Assembly: GCA_030407315.1 (NCBI GenBank)
Contig: JALQPE010000601.1
Coordinates: forward strand, 1 to 64,000
DNA: 64,000 bases
Direction: 5' to 3'
From: Asparagopsis taxiformis
Lineage: Eukaryota; Rhodophyta; Florideophyceae; Bonnemaisoniales; Bonnemaisoniaceae
Positions 8,894 to 19,165 of the stretch are shown piece by piece. The translations under genes were made by a program, and so were the position numbers. The notes under the pieces were generated by a model. The model ran no database searches and was not told the DNA's origin. It saw only the letters and a list, made by a program, of their open reading frames with translations. How positions within the stretch are numbered: the stretch's first letter is position 1; every line of letters starts with the position of its first letter.

Positions 8894-9433
8894 GAACTCT
8901 CCGACGTCTTCATAAATCATGCCGGTCCCGACAAGTTATTCATTGCTGAACCGTTGTTTGATGCACTTGTCGCAAATGGTCTCAAAGTATTCTTGAACAA
9001 GAGGGAACTACATCCCGGGCAGAATGCTCCTCAGAAAATGGACGGTGCAATGGAGACGGCAAGGATAGCAGTGGTGATTCTGTCACCGCAATTCGCTGGT
9101 CGTCCATGGACCATGAAGGAATTACTGTGTTTCCTACGACGCTTCAGGAGTGCTGGTGAAAGGGGAGTGATTATAATCCCTGTGTTCTATCGATTAACGC
9201 TGGAAGATTGTAGAAATGCACTGATGGTCACGGATGGAGATGGGAACAAAGTGCTGATGACAGAAGAATTTCTGCAACGAATGGCGTGGAACAGCGAATA
9301 TGGGATAGCAGACGTTGTGCAGGGTCTTCGGGAAATGCGGGAATTACAGGTATTGAGAATTTTGAAAATGCGACAAACGGAGGCGGAAACGAGGCTGCGG
9401 AGAAGCGGGAGACGTTTATCGGAAGGATTGTAG
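8894..9433 (+). CDS. TIR domain, C-terminal module of the NLR gene
   Basis: The frame directly after the TAA reads DVFINHAGPDKLFIAEPLF (betaA/alphaA), GLKVFLNKRELHPGQ (betaB and BB loop), ARIAVVILSPQFAGRPW (betaC), MKELLCFL (alphaC) and GVIIIPVFYRLT (betaD). These are the landmark segments of a TIR domain in order. The Glu in MKEL (codon at 9119) lies where plant and SARM1 TIRs have the NADase Glu. The length (about 175 residues from 8903) suits one TIR domain plus a helical tail. If read alone, the first ATG is at 8954, which would cut off betaA. TIR at the C-terminus of an NB-ARC protein is the reverse of the plant TNL order. Confidence 0.75.
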   Translation, partial: ELSDVFINHAGPDKLFIAEPLFDALVANGLKVFLNKRELHPGQNAPQKMDGAMETARIAVVILSPQFAGRPWTMKELLCFLRRFRSAGERGVIIIPVFYRLTLEDCRNALMVTDGDGNKVLMTEEFLQRMAWNSEYGIADVVQGLREMRELQVLRILKMRQTEAETRLRRSGRRLSEGL

Positions 9434-11714
9434 AGGCAGTGATGATGGCGATGGGACGCATAGAAACGGGAAACCTTGCAGGTCCGAGTAGAGCGACGAG
9501 CTGAAGATATTTTACAGTAAAAAGTGTTCTGGAAGGTCGCTGTGTGTATCGGTCTATGTAGAGTATGTGTTCAGCGTGATTGGGAGCACATACAGGTCCA
9601 TTCAGAATGACAGAAAGTCAATAACGCGATGTTGAAGAGTGGCAGTGTGGATGTGGGTGCACTCAACTCAACACTTGTTCCCAGAATTGCAACCACGATT
9701 ATTCAACCATCGTTACGCAACGGCGAATCCAACGCTGTCGGGTACATGACAGTCGCAATACAACACGTGAAACGACGTCAACTCCGCTGAAGCATGCATT
9801 TCTTCTGAAGGAAACACTTTCGAGTCGTTCGCTATTTTCTCCAATGAATGCGCCATCGATGGAAACCCTGGATTGCAATTCTTCACCGCGCCCGATGCTG
9901 ACAATATCTAAGGCGGGATGATGTCTGCGGGGACCGGCAAAATGGCAGAGTAAAGAAGAGGGTACAAGTTGAGGATAGTAAAGTCGCTGGGTAGTTGTTC
10001 CGAGAAAAAAGGGGCATCGGAGATAGCATCGCGGAGAAGGTGGGGCATATGGAATATGTCGTTGAAATCAGTGACGCCATATTGGAGCAGAGGGAAAGTG
10101 GGAAGCCTGTGAGTCGCAGTACTGCGCAACGATCAGAAACCGCAGAGTGGCAAGATGGGGAGTAGTGACGGAGAATTTTCGAGGATCTTATTTCAGGTGA
10201 TAGTAATGCGCCGGGAACAAGGCCTGACTCATGCGCCGGCAGGCTTCCCAGACACAGAGCATTGGTGACACTGGCGACGCATGTGATCGCGATGTCCGCA
10301 AAAGTTGCTGTTGAGTTTATTGACATACGTATGGATTTGTCAAAAGGTCGTGCAGATGGTATGGAACTTGGGAAACGGATGCTGCTGTCAAATGTGGTCG
10401 CGTCCGAGTGGACAGACGAAAACCAATTCAAATTTCACAACAACCTTCATGCCGAGGTTGTTCAAGACTCGTCGATGTCAGTGAACGAATGTCACGATGT
10501 TGCACGCATGCTGGAAACGATAAATCGATACCGCCCATCAGGAAACATCATTTAGCTCTTGGTCAGCCACCCGTGTTCCACTCAAGTTCACAGAAGCAAC
10601 GCATGCGCATCGGTAATCGATGTATCGCCTACCTCCACAGCACTCTTCGTCAGAAACGGCAACTAGAAGCGCTCAACTCCAACTGGTCACATTTGCTCCC
10701 CACGTGGACATGCCACTGATCGTCGCGCTTGCAGCATCGGCATGGGAAACCACCAGCGGACAGACCCCACACAGTCTAGTTGTGTGCCGCTATGTCGAAC
10801 ACAGTCGTGCACAGATGGAAAAGGGTGAAAGGCTATTCATACGCGCTTGGTCCTCTAATAGGTCTGTTAGAGTTCCAATTGGCGCGCGATGCAGCTGCGA
10901 CACAGCTATGCAGAATATGTTCGGCGCGCAATGAAAACGGTCAGAGTCTGGCGATGCAAGTTGTCAAGTCATGAAGCATCAATCATGAAGGAGCGGATGC
11001 GCTGATTGCGTGGCGGCGGCGAGATGTTGATGCGAGCGTTGGATGCTGCATTGGCGGTGATGTCGTGACTCGAGCCCAGGTCTCGATTCCTGAGCTCTGG
11101 ATTGCGGCGGCTGCGTTCAAGCGAGTGCAGTGTTGGCTGCGTTTGGTGCCGAATGGCAAGCGTGTTGGGACAGCTGTCTGGAAAATTTGAGAGATCGGAA
11201 ATGAAATTGAGAAGATTGGTTTTCGAGGCACGCAGAAAGTATTTCAACTTCGAAACGTCAGCTGAGGAACGAAAGTCTGGCAGGTGCAGTAGTGTTCCTG
11301 TATGGTAGGTGCCACCGGAACCGCTCAGATGGGAAAGACACTGACCCAAGCCCGTGTTAAAAATTAAATTTTTAGTTTACTGCAGCCACCACGCTCTGCT
11401 GGCGGGAAGCATCACTCCGTCGAGGTTGCCATTCCAGCCCTCCCGAGCAGTGCAGCACAGTCCGCATCGTCCACACGTAACTATTTTTGACATCCTCCCT
11501 CCATCCCTAGCTTACCTTATCTCACATAGTTTGGCTACCCCGGGGCACCCATCACATGCGATGGTCAAAGCGATGCTGAAAGAGCCGCTAGGCCCTGGGT
11601 TGGCCAAGTTATTACTGGCAAAACCTGCATTAAACATGCGTTCTAATAGGCACGACTATTGCCTTTTCGGTTCCCGAAGTTCTGGGTCGACTAGCGGAAA
11701 GTGGGGAGGATGTT
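9434..11714. other. No recognised gene; decayed DNA downstream of the NLR
   Basis: Short open frames exist on both strands but none shows a domain I recognise. The stretch at 9990-10555 has protein-like plus-strand composition and is listed separately. The segment 11102-11308 reads a charged helical peptide (MASVLGQLSGKFERSEMKL) with no clear relatives. I see no transposon ends here. Confidence 0.4.
9990..10555 (+). pseudogene. Unknown decayed coding sequence, helical
   Basis: Two plus-strand stretches look protein-coding but lie in different frames. One (about 10015-10165) reads GDSIAEKVGHMEYVVEISD then AILEQRESGKPVSRST. The other (10262-10555) reads VTLATHVIAMSAKVAVEFID, IRMDLSKGRADGMELGKRML and HAEVVQDSSMSVNECHDVAR. 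Both are rich in amphipathic helix patterns. I do not recognise the family. It lies about 0.5 kb past the TIR domain and on the same strand, so a distal part of an NLR-cluster gene is possible but unsupported. Confidence 0.25.
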
Positions 11715-11945
11715 AATTTCAGCAACTTGTATCGGAATGCGCTCGACTATAGTTGAGCATTACAGCGATGCAGACATTCCAACTCCAAAGCGGCAATGGT
11801 GAGTGGCACAAATATGCATTTATCGCCGATTGGGGTCTTGCAACATGGGGCGCACGATGCGGACTAGACGTGGTGAGAATGCGCGTCATCAATCCGTTTC
11901 CGGGCGCTGACGGGCAGCATCAGTCCAATCCTCGGAGGAGAAAGT
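11715..11945. repeat. Second copy of the 1900-2115 segment
   Basis: Shares GAGTGGCAC, GGTCTTGCAACATGGGGCGC and GGGCGCTGACGGG with the first copy in the same order, with scattered substitutions. A 64-codon frame at 11753-11947 is open, but the matching frame is not open in the first copy. Confidence 0.6.
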
Positions 11946-12017
11946 AGAGAAACCGTCGAAATGCCACATGATACGGGCGAGTTGTCCTGCGTAACTCATG
12001 CACACCACTGCGACGTA

Positions 12018-12300
12018 TTATGTCTGAAATAGTGGCGAGTTGTGGCAGATGGATGGGTGCGGAAAGATGTTTCGATCCTATAGCGTGTAATGCGGTGCGA
12101 TAGAGAAAGAATAATCAACTGCGAACTGGTACATAAGAAGAGAGCTGGAGATTGGAGAGGGGCGTCTGTCAATGGATTGCGAGGTGATTTAAAATTTGGG
12201 AAGTGGAATAGAGGAGCTGAGCATTTAGCGAATGATGCCGTGCTACAACATATGTTTGGATCATTTAGGATTACGGGGAAGTAGATGAGCGTATGAGTAG
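12018..12300 (+). pseudogene. Eroded second NLR copy (end of NB-ARC region)
   Basis: GGGTGCGGAAAGATGTTTCG at about 12056-12075 resembles 4531-4549 of the NLR, where the protein reads GEMFRSFCV; here it reads GKMFRSYSV then a stop. About 130 bases on, NRGAEHLANDAVLQHMFG aligns with KGTEKYMSDNVVRHLLG of the NLR. Several stops and length changes intervene. The duplicated flanks at 11715 and 12955 support an NLR copy having stood here. The match is weak and by eye only. Confidence 0.35.
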
Positions 12301-12954
12301 GTAGGCTTAGATTGAGCGGCTGCAGATTACGAGGGATACTCATGCTAGCGGAATAATAATATCGCGAAACAGTTTGGCATCGAAAGTTCGAGAAGAGCGA
12401 ATAGAACATGGATCGTGGAAATGGGTGCGACTTGAAGCCCGAAAAGAATCGATAGTGGAATTGGAACATCGCAAAAGATGAAGGCAACACAGGTCGTGGA
12501 CGACGCACGTAGGGATCTGAGTTCTACCTATATCGCATCTCATACAATTACCACGGCTACCCCCTCACAGGTTGTGTCGGACACGCGAGCTGAACGCCTA
12601 CCACAATTGCAAACAATGTGTCAATACGCGCGCGCAGTCACACGATGAACAATCGCCCCCATTCCAGAGTTCCAGACGATATAGTTAACATGCGGAATCT
12701 GGAGCTGTTGCTACTAGGCAGTAGAAGGGAAGTTCGACTCGGTCGGGTGATGGATGCTGTCGTGATTGCCTGCAGACGCATATTTCGAGCGCAACATGTC
12801 GTGATTTTTCGGCGGCGATTGGAGCGGATATGGCATGATCGATAACACCAGCATCACATTTGCAACCATCGGAACGCGACTTTGGAACGGGAAGACCTGA
12901 TCTCGATTGTTGGTAGTGTTGTCGGAAGGTGGCAGTTAGTGCTGCGTCGAATCA

Positions 12955-13310
12955 AGTCTTTCATCCGCTCGAGTGCAACAGTTCAAATTAGATGAGTACA
13001 CTACTGGATGAAATTCGCGCAAGTGTGTTATACGATACACTGGGTACCATACACCGTGAGGCAGTGTACACGAACCATAGTCCCGGTGTACTTTCCGCAT
13101 GATACATAGACTTCTTACCACCCGAATACATCCAATAGAAATATAGAATGTTCAATCTCCGCAAACAGGGTGCAGACACGTGGACGACTCCCAACACGCC
13201 GTATTGCCCTTCAGCATCAGTTGGAACCGGGATATGTTACAAACTCGCAGCTCTGCCTTCAATTTTAATACGCCTCCTCCCTCGTGTACAGGTGTATATT
13301 CGATTGCCGA
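12955..13310. repeat. Second copy of the NLR upstream segment 2455-2790
   Basis: Shares GAGGCAGTGTACACGAACC, CCCGAATACATCCAATAGAA, GGGTGCAGACACGTGGACGA and ATACGCCTCCTCCCTC with the upstream flank of the NLR gene. Where a second NLR coding region would be expected downstream, the tyrosine-recombinase element begins instead (from about 13390). Nothing else is recognised in 12301-12954. Confidence 0.65.
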
Positions 13311-13445
13311 ATAAACTGTTAACATCTCACCACTACTGCCTGGGCACCAGAACTTGATATTGATATCACAGGTCATAAAGGACCAGATGAGAAGAACGCA
13401 GTTCTTTTACTGCAGGGCTGGCTGAAAATCATTCAGGCTCAACCC

Positions 13446-13515
13446 AGGGGTAGGAGTACTGTAGTCCTTCAGGTAAATTAACCTGCCAAATGCGTGTAGC
13501 GAGAGGCCCCTGGGT
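13446..13515. repeat. Element-end repeat 1 of the tyrosine-recombinase element
   Basis: Carries GGGGTAGGAGTACTGTAGTC CTTCAGG followed by CCTGCC, AATGCGTGTAGCG and GAGAGGCCCC; the related block at 14003-14075 has the same motif order with changes. The 560-bp spacing between blocks holds no recognised gene. Confidence 0.5.
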
Positions 13516-14002
13516 TGGCCTGTAAAGGAAAGAGAACATGCTAAAAGGGCTACGGGAGGGTGGACTGAATAGAAACCGGGGTGCAGAACAATACCTGAGG
13601 AGCGATTTGGACGCAGTTGCGTTCTTGCAATGCGCTTGTATCTTCGACAATACAAAAACCCGTGCCAGTGATCTGCAGGGTAATGACGCATGGGTTGGCG
13701 CACACGTTTTTCACATACGTTCACCGCCGCCCCCGCCGCATGATGCGTTTTGATTGCATCCAACTTGGATAGTTTCGTTCTAATAATCTTGGTTGCATAC
13801 TGTATCTGAAACGCGTATGCAGTGTCGAAAATCTGACGCACGAAAAACAAGCCGTGCCTCAGCTATCGTTTTGAAGTTAAAATATCTTAACGTCATTTCG
13901 CTTCCGTTCAACGCCCAACACTCGATGTAAACCTCGATAAGATCATGAGTAGAACGCAGTATAACTGCCGGGTTTACGGGAAACGTTCCGGACAGCTACT
14001 GG

Positions 14003-14075
14003 GGGTAGGAGTTCTGTAGTCCTTCAGACCGAGAGGCCTGCCTGAGCGTGTAGCGGTAGGCCCCAATACCCAACT
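14003..14075. repeat. Element-end repeat 2 of the tyrosine-recombinase element
   Basis: Carries GGGGGTAGGAGTTCTGTAGT CCTTCAGA followed by GGCCTGCC, GAGCGTGTAGCG and GTAGGCCCC, matching the block at 13446-13515. It lies just downstream of the 3' end of the recombinase frame. Confidence 0.5.
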
Positions 14076-14167
14076 TACTTGAGAGCAAGTGGGTTCTGCG
14101 CTGCGAGCTAAGGGCCAGTGCCCAAGTATGGGCAGCTGGGTTGATCAAAGAGTGGGACGCAATGACT

Positions 14168-15375
14168 CTAGCGACATGCGTGTTCCCAGCGCCTCTGCCT
14201 TCCACTGGACGGCTGAAATTTCTTCAGCGTCGGCGACCTTCCACGCTCCACAAGCAAACAGCACTCATTCACAGTGTCTGTGCAGGAGGTGTCAGATGCT
14301 CGGCAAGCCAAATGCCAACTACGCTTGCGAGGAGGCGTGTGAGACTGGCGCGGTGGTAGATGGTGTCGGTCAACTTGGGGCAGCTGTGCACACTGCCCTC
14401 TGCTCAGGGGCTCAGCGTTTTTATGCACGCTGGCCGTGAGATTACGGCTCCGGTGTGCGCGCAACAAGTCATTGCCAGATAGACGGGTGTAATTCCTTGG
14501 CGGGTTGTTCATACCTCGATACTCGCTCTCCTTAGCACAAACGCCCTTGGGGGCTGGAAGGGTAGGTACTTCATGGAAGGACTGGTGACTGGAGAGAAAA
14601 TCTTGAGTTGCTGTCGCAAATGAGTCGATGGTTTGTTCTTGGTGCCTGGTTAGATTGAGGTTTTGCACGATCGCGCGCCCATTCGCCAGATAATGGCGCA
14701 GTGATTGGATGCTGTCCCATCGCCCGTGGATTGCTATCGTGGTAGCTTCCATGCCGGCACAGTAGTCGTGCAAGGCGCCGCCGATGCGAGCCGAATGCGG
14801 GGTGAGATTGGCTGGGAGGCCGAAAAAGGACGCCGCTTCTTTCAGTTTACCTAGATAACGGGAGTACGAGATGGGGAATGCGCGTCCAGACGAGTCACGG
14901 TTAGTGGAGTACCTGTGCAGTAGGTCTATGACGGTTGAATTTCGGATGGCTGTGAATTGCAACGGACCGGTTTTGGCATCCTTGATGTTGACCCCAACGA
15001 TAGAAGCCGAGAGATGCTTCGTTCGGGTATCCCCGCGCAGTGATATATCCTTCCATCTAAGGCGGAGGACTTCCGACGCGCGGAGGTACCTCCCCACGCA
15101 GTGAGAATGGCTCCTGCCACCTCGTGCTGGTTTTGGCATCTCAGGTAGTGAACTATCGCGAGTAGAAGGTGATGAGTGAGCGGAAGGGCCGCGTGCGGTG
15201 GCGCCATCTTTGCCCAACCCTTGAGCGCACGGCGGGCACGAGGTAGCTTGCGGTTGAGCTCGGGCGCGGCTATACATAGGTGCGAAATCAAGCTGACCAT
15301 TTCCTGCTTCCGACCTGCTGACGGGTCACGGAGCGCCTGATCTTGTATGTAGTCCCGCAGCTGCGAATCAAGCAC
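14168..15375 (-). pseudogene. Tyrosine recombinase / integrase, one frameshift
   Basis: The enzyme cuts and rejoins DNA through a tyrosine-linked intermediate and would move the element. The N-terminal part (minus strand, 15375 to about 15095) reads LNRKLPRARRALKGWAKMAP, LPLTHHLLLAIVHYL and AGAILTAWGG. A one-base shift near 15095 leads to YLRASEVLRLRWKD. In the downstream frame (1-369 from 15277) the catalytic set is visible: R66, K102 (in DAKTG), H161-x-x-R164, W187 (in HGRW) and Y196 (in LRHYL). The downstream frame extends well past the Tyr into low-complexity sequence. Similar recombinases are known from algal and dinoflagellate genomes. All catalytic residues survive, so only the frameshift is visibly inactivating. 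Confidence 0.75.
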
Positions 15376-15399
15376 GAACGGGGTCGAAGGTGTAGGACC

Positions 15400-16362
15400 A
15401 GCCGGGGTGGCGATCGCTAAGGGAGTTCTAGAATTGCAGCCGTGTCAGGGCGAGGTGAACCGTAACGCGCTGGTTGAACTTGCGTTCGCGCGTCGCTCGG
15501 TCGCGCTGGCGAACGGGTGGTACAACGGCGGAACGCGTAGGGAACGATCGCAACACGGGATTCGCGGGCCGGCGCAAGCCGTGATCTCAGGGTGAGATCA
15601 CCGAGTAAACTCGAGCACAACGCGATCCACACAGGGGTCGTAAATCCCTGGCCTAGTGGCGTGCGACGCAACGCGCGCTATCGCGGTGCGACGCGGTTCG
15701 ACGATCGGTTTATGCGCAGCGCGCACGCGAACGTCGGCGATCGTGAGCAACCCGCACGCAACGTTTCAACGCAATCGGTCATCGCGATTCGCTAAACGCT
15801 TAACTCGTAGCTGCGAAGATGCTGGCTGTTTATTGGTAAGGTGCGAAGCTGAACGACCATTAATAGCTAACTACTAAAGGACAGGCTGTCCTACCGTGGC
15901 CGGCCGGCGGCCGCTCGCTCGCACGCGAAAAAGGGAAATATTTGGGAAAAAGACTTTCGTCATAAAAAACCCAAAAAGGGAAATAAAGGGAAATTCGTCG
16001 AAATCGCTACACGTGGCGCCGGGTTCGCAATCGCACGCGTTCGCGCAGGTGCACCGTGGCACGTAATCGGTTCGCCACGCGTACGCTCGCTTACTAACTA
16101 ACTCAGCGCGGATGCACGCGGACTCAACTCGTCGATATCGCTCAACCCGCGTTCGCGTTAGCGGCATAAAGTGCACCACACTCCCCCCGACTAACATCAC
16201 AGCGCGTCCCCGCGCGTCATCTCTTCCTGCGTATCCTTTGCCTTTTCCTTCTCTCTGTCCACTCTTCTCCTGTCGATCCTCCCCCTCTCTTTCTATCCTT
16301 CTTTTCTCCTCGGTCACTCGCATTCGTTGTTTCGCTCGTCGTCGCACGCGGTCGCTTTCGCC
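15400..16362. other. GC/CpG-rich leader region of the gag-like gene; LTR not resolved
   Basis: Composition changes sharply near 15400 to a CpG-rich sequence that persists to about 23735. Directly before the gene at 16363 lies a C/T-rich tract (about 16225-16320) that looks like a 5' untranslated leader. I could not find a matching copy of this region downstream of the gene, so no LTR is assigned. Poly-A-rich patches with GGGAAATA lie at 15938-16000. Confidence 0.35.
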
Positions 16363-19165
16363 ATGGCGCAGGACGGTGATACTCTCCCCAGCTGGCTGCG
16401 CGCCAGCGTTCCTTCCGGTGAAGAAGCTGCGACGCCGATACGTTCGCCATCGGCGGCTCCGCGTCCCGCTTCGCCATCTCCTATGAGCCCCGAGAGCCCA
16501 TTTTATCTGTCAATGGCCCAAGCTTCGTCTGCCAGCGCGCCGGTTGCCGCGTCGTCAAGTGCGCATAACGCGGATAATGTCGGTGCGTCATCGGGTGTTG
16601 TTGCGACAGTGGATGTAACCGCTACACCCGCGGCTGGGAGTCGTGCCAACGTTGGCGTGCCTCTTCGTTCCGTACCTGCCCCTTCTTCCGTGTCGCTCCC
16701 TTCGGCCGCGCAGCGCGTCCCCGTCGCCGCTCCGCGTGCGCGTTACGACGACCCTTCTGCGTTCCGGTTCCTGCCGCGCGCGATGCCAACTTGGTCCGAA
16801 TTGAGTCGCGTCCAATATTTTCCTCGGCGTTTCCTATGGACGCGTATCGCCGATGTCAACCGCTATGCGGTATTACCTGGCCACAAGAACGCGCAAACCG
16901 TATGGGATGCGCGACGCGAGGCGGCGTGGTGCGACTTGGCTGTACCTTCGAACCTTCCTTGCGACACTTACTTCCTGGAGGACGCGGCGGATGAGCGGTT
17001 GGTGCGTCACTTGGCGCGTCTTCGCACAATGCGCCGCGACGAGTTCGCGCATCTTGACCCCTGGGCGGCGGCGCCTAGCGCCGGTTTCTTGTTGGGCGGC
17101 GGCGTCCCCTGGAATGATGTTGAACGGGAGGGAGAAGTTAGTGAGCCTTGGTTTTTCGACGCGGGGATGCGCTCCGAGGCGCGTCGTGAATTGCGCTTGC
17201 GTCGCACGACCGGTTACTTCGTTACGCATCGCGACGTCGAATTTCGCGAGTTCCTTCTTCCCGCGCTACGACCCGCGCGACTGGCCTGACGCTCCCGAAT
17301 CGCTGTCCGTTCCCCTGCCGTGCGTCTTCCATTATGCACCATCTGTCCTTCTTGGTCTTGATGTTCCGGTCGAGACGCGTTCCTACTTCTGGGCCGTGGC
17401 GCTTAGCGAATGGGTCGTGATGGTGGCCTGCGCCTGGCTTCATGTCGCGTTCGTCGAGCGTCGTTTCGTTCGCTTGAGCGACCGGCTCATCGCCGGTATC
17501 GAGAGCGTTGGCGCTGCGGCGGTCGTTCGTGGCGGCACCTATTCAGTCGCGCACTTAGAAAGTCTCTTGTCGGAGCATCGCGCGTGTCCATGGGACGAGA
17601 CGCCTGTCTTCGACGTGGCTCCCGGCGTGGACTTCAATGAAGGTGGCCAGTGGCTACCGTGGAGCGCGGAACGCGGCGTCGTGGATTGGGCGCATGGCGC
17701 GCTCGGAGTTCACAGGCATACGGAGATCCCTCACTTGCTATTGAAGTCGCCGCGCAACCCTTCACGTAGCGCGTTCGCGCATCTAGAAGCGGGCGACGTC
17801 GTTACCGTGGATGCTGTCTTGTCGGCGTTGTCTTCTAACGAGTTGCATGTGATGCGCGCAACGAACTCGCGGGAATATGCGCAGTACCTTGGGATGGCCG
17901 CGTTGTTGGCCGTTGAGCGCCGGCGATTCCGCGATGGGCGCTACTCGTTGTTCTCCGAAGCACCACGGGCTCCTATCGACGTTGCGCAGTTAGACGCGGC
18001 GTTGCGTGCGGAGTACGTAAAGGTGTACAACGAGTTACAAGAACTGAAGAAAGCCACTCAAGGTCAAGGCGCCGCCAACATGCCTGGCGAAGCGGGTGCA
18101 AGTGCGGCGACGGCTAGCGGCGCGGCATCGGGTTCGGCGGTTGTTGGCGAGGGTGCAGAAGCGCCCACGGCGGTGGCTGGTGACGACGCTGGTGCAGTCG
18201 CTGGTTCGTCGGCGGCAGACGGGCTACAAACTCAACTTTCTTCGGCCAAGCAGGGTCGAGATGAAGCGTTGTCGCGCGTGACGTCGGTCGCGCAAGCTCG
18301 CGACGAGGCTTTGGGGCGACTTAGCGCGGCCACCAGAGCGCTCGACGAGGCAATCAAGGCGCGCGATGATGCGTCTGAGCCACGTGACGAAGCCGTGTCG
18401 GTCCTGCGCGAGACTCGGAAGACGTTGGCGGAATCGGAGGAGCGCGAAGCCGCGCTAAAACGCAAGGTTGACGAAGACGCTGCGCGTATTGAGCGTATGC
18501 ACGGAGACATCGGGAAGTTGCAAGGTCGTGCAGCGGCGTACAGGAAGGAGGCTGAGGGTGATCGGGCGGCGCTAGCGAACCTTCGAACTCGCTGTGACGC
18601 TGCGGTGACTGCTCAGCAGACGGCGCAGAGTGTGCTCGTCGAAGTCGAAGCCAATTTGGAAGCAGAAAGGGGGCGGTCGTCAGCTCGTATCGCTGCGGTG
18701 CGCGACGAATATCGCGCGCGAGAAAGGGATACCGTGCTCAAGGTTCAAGACACTATCGAACGCGCGCACCGGTTGGGTTCGGCGTTGAACGATGTCGTTG
18801 GCTTCCTGCAGCGGTCCCCGACTGGGTCCGTGGGCGAGAAAGAGTCAGCTGGCGAAACGCAGTCCGTGAGCGAGTTGCGCGCAGAAGCGGTACGTGGCGT
18901 TGCGGGGAGCGTTGGCTCAGGACGCGGCGGTGCACGGCCCATGACGCGTTCGCGCGCGGCCGCGGCTTCGACGGGTCGCACAAGTATTCCTCCCCTTCGG
19001 ATTGGCGTACATGATGGGCGCGTCGTTCGGGTGTTGAATCCCGAACGGCGACGCGGTCACCAGGCAGATACGGCTTCGAGCCGCGCTCGTTCGCGCAATA
19101 CGGCGGGTAGTTCGTCAAGCCGTCACACGCGTCGAGACGATGACACGCGCGCACCCCCGTCCTGA
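16363..19165 (+). pseudogene. Gag-like coiled-coil protein of a retroelement (one frameshift)
   Basis: The start ATG 16363 sits in GCCATGG, a strong context. The N-terminal part reads a Ser/Ala/Pro-rich region and then a globular region (FRFLPRAMPTWSELSRVQYF, DPWAAAPSAGFLLGGGVPW). At about 17260 the reading switches by one base to the frame that continues FPRYDPRDWPDAPESLSVP and ends at TGA 19163. The second half holds a long coiled coil (about 18230-18760, e.g. ALGRLSAATRALDEAIKARD, EREAALKRKVDEDAARIERM) and a basic Arg/Ser tail. AATAAA follows at 19207. A structural (gag) protein is my best reading because of context and layout; no zinc knuckle is seen. It could also be an unrelated coiled-coil protein. 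A programmed shift at the CTTCTT site is possible. Confidence 0.5.

Larger units (their letters stand above)
3338..9433 (+). pseudogene. NB-ARC / WD40 / TIR receptor-like gene (NLR, STAND NTPase), disrupted
   Basis: Domains in order: a proline/serine-rich N-terminus (candidate start ATG 3338), NB-ARC NTPase (from about 3700), WD40-like repeats (from about 5340, resuming at 8109), a proline-rich linker (about 8810-8880) and a C-terminal TIR domain (8903-9433). Such proteins sense intruders or damage: NB-ARC is the nucleotide switch, WD40 the sensor, TIR a signalling or NADase module. Damage seen: frame changes in the N-terminus (frame shifts near 3465 and 3640), a 1,656-bp copia remnant at 6453-8108, and an in-frame TAA at 8891. 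Remove the insert and one 77-bp copy and 3747-6452 continues in frame into 8186-8890, giving 1,137 codons before the TAA. The TIR then follows in the same frame. Family call is firm; whether any part is still expressed is unknown. Confidence 0.8.
13390..15400 (-). mobile_element. Tyrosine-recombinase transposable element (Crypton/DIRS-like), decayed
   Basis: The only coding region is a tyrosine recombinase on the minus strand (14168-15375). Left of it, two related blocks (13446-13515 and 14003-14075) share GGGTAGGAGT, CTGTAGTCCTTCAG and a GCGTGTAGCG motif. They could be the split direct repeats typical of DIRS-like elements or simply two element ends. No reverse transcriptase is visible, so Crypton-type is as likely as a deleted DIRS. 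Borders are approximate; the right one is placed where base composition turns strongly GC-rich. Confidence 0.5.

Noticed and set aside
14168..14660. The tail of the recombinase frame beyond the catalytic Tyr as a functional domain
   Set aside because: The sequence after about residue 230 is low-complexity (Ser/Pro/Arg/His) without a recognisable fold; it may be frame read past the real end.
16363..19165. Structural maintenance or kinesin-like cellular protein because of the long coiled coil
   Set aside because: No head, motor or hinge motif; the position in a CpG-rich retroelement block favours a gag-like role, though this is not proven.
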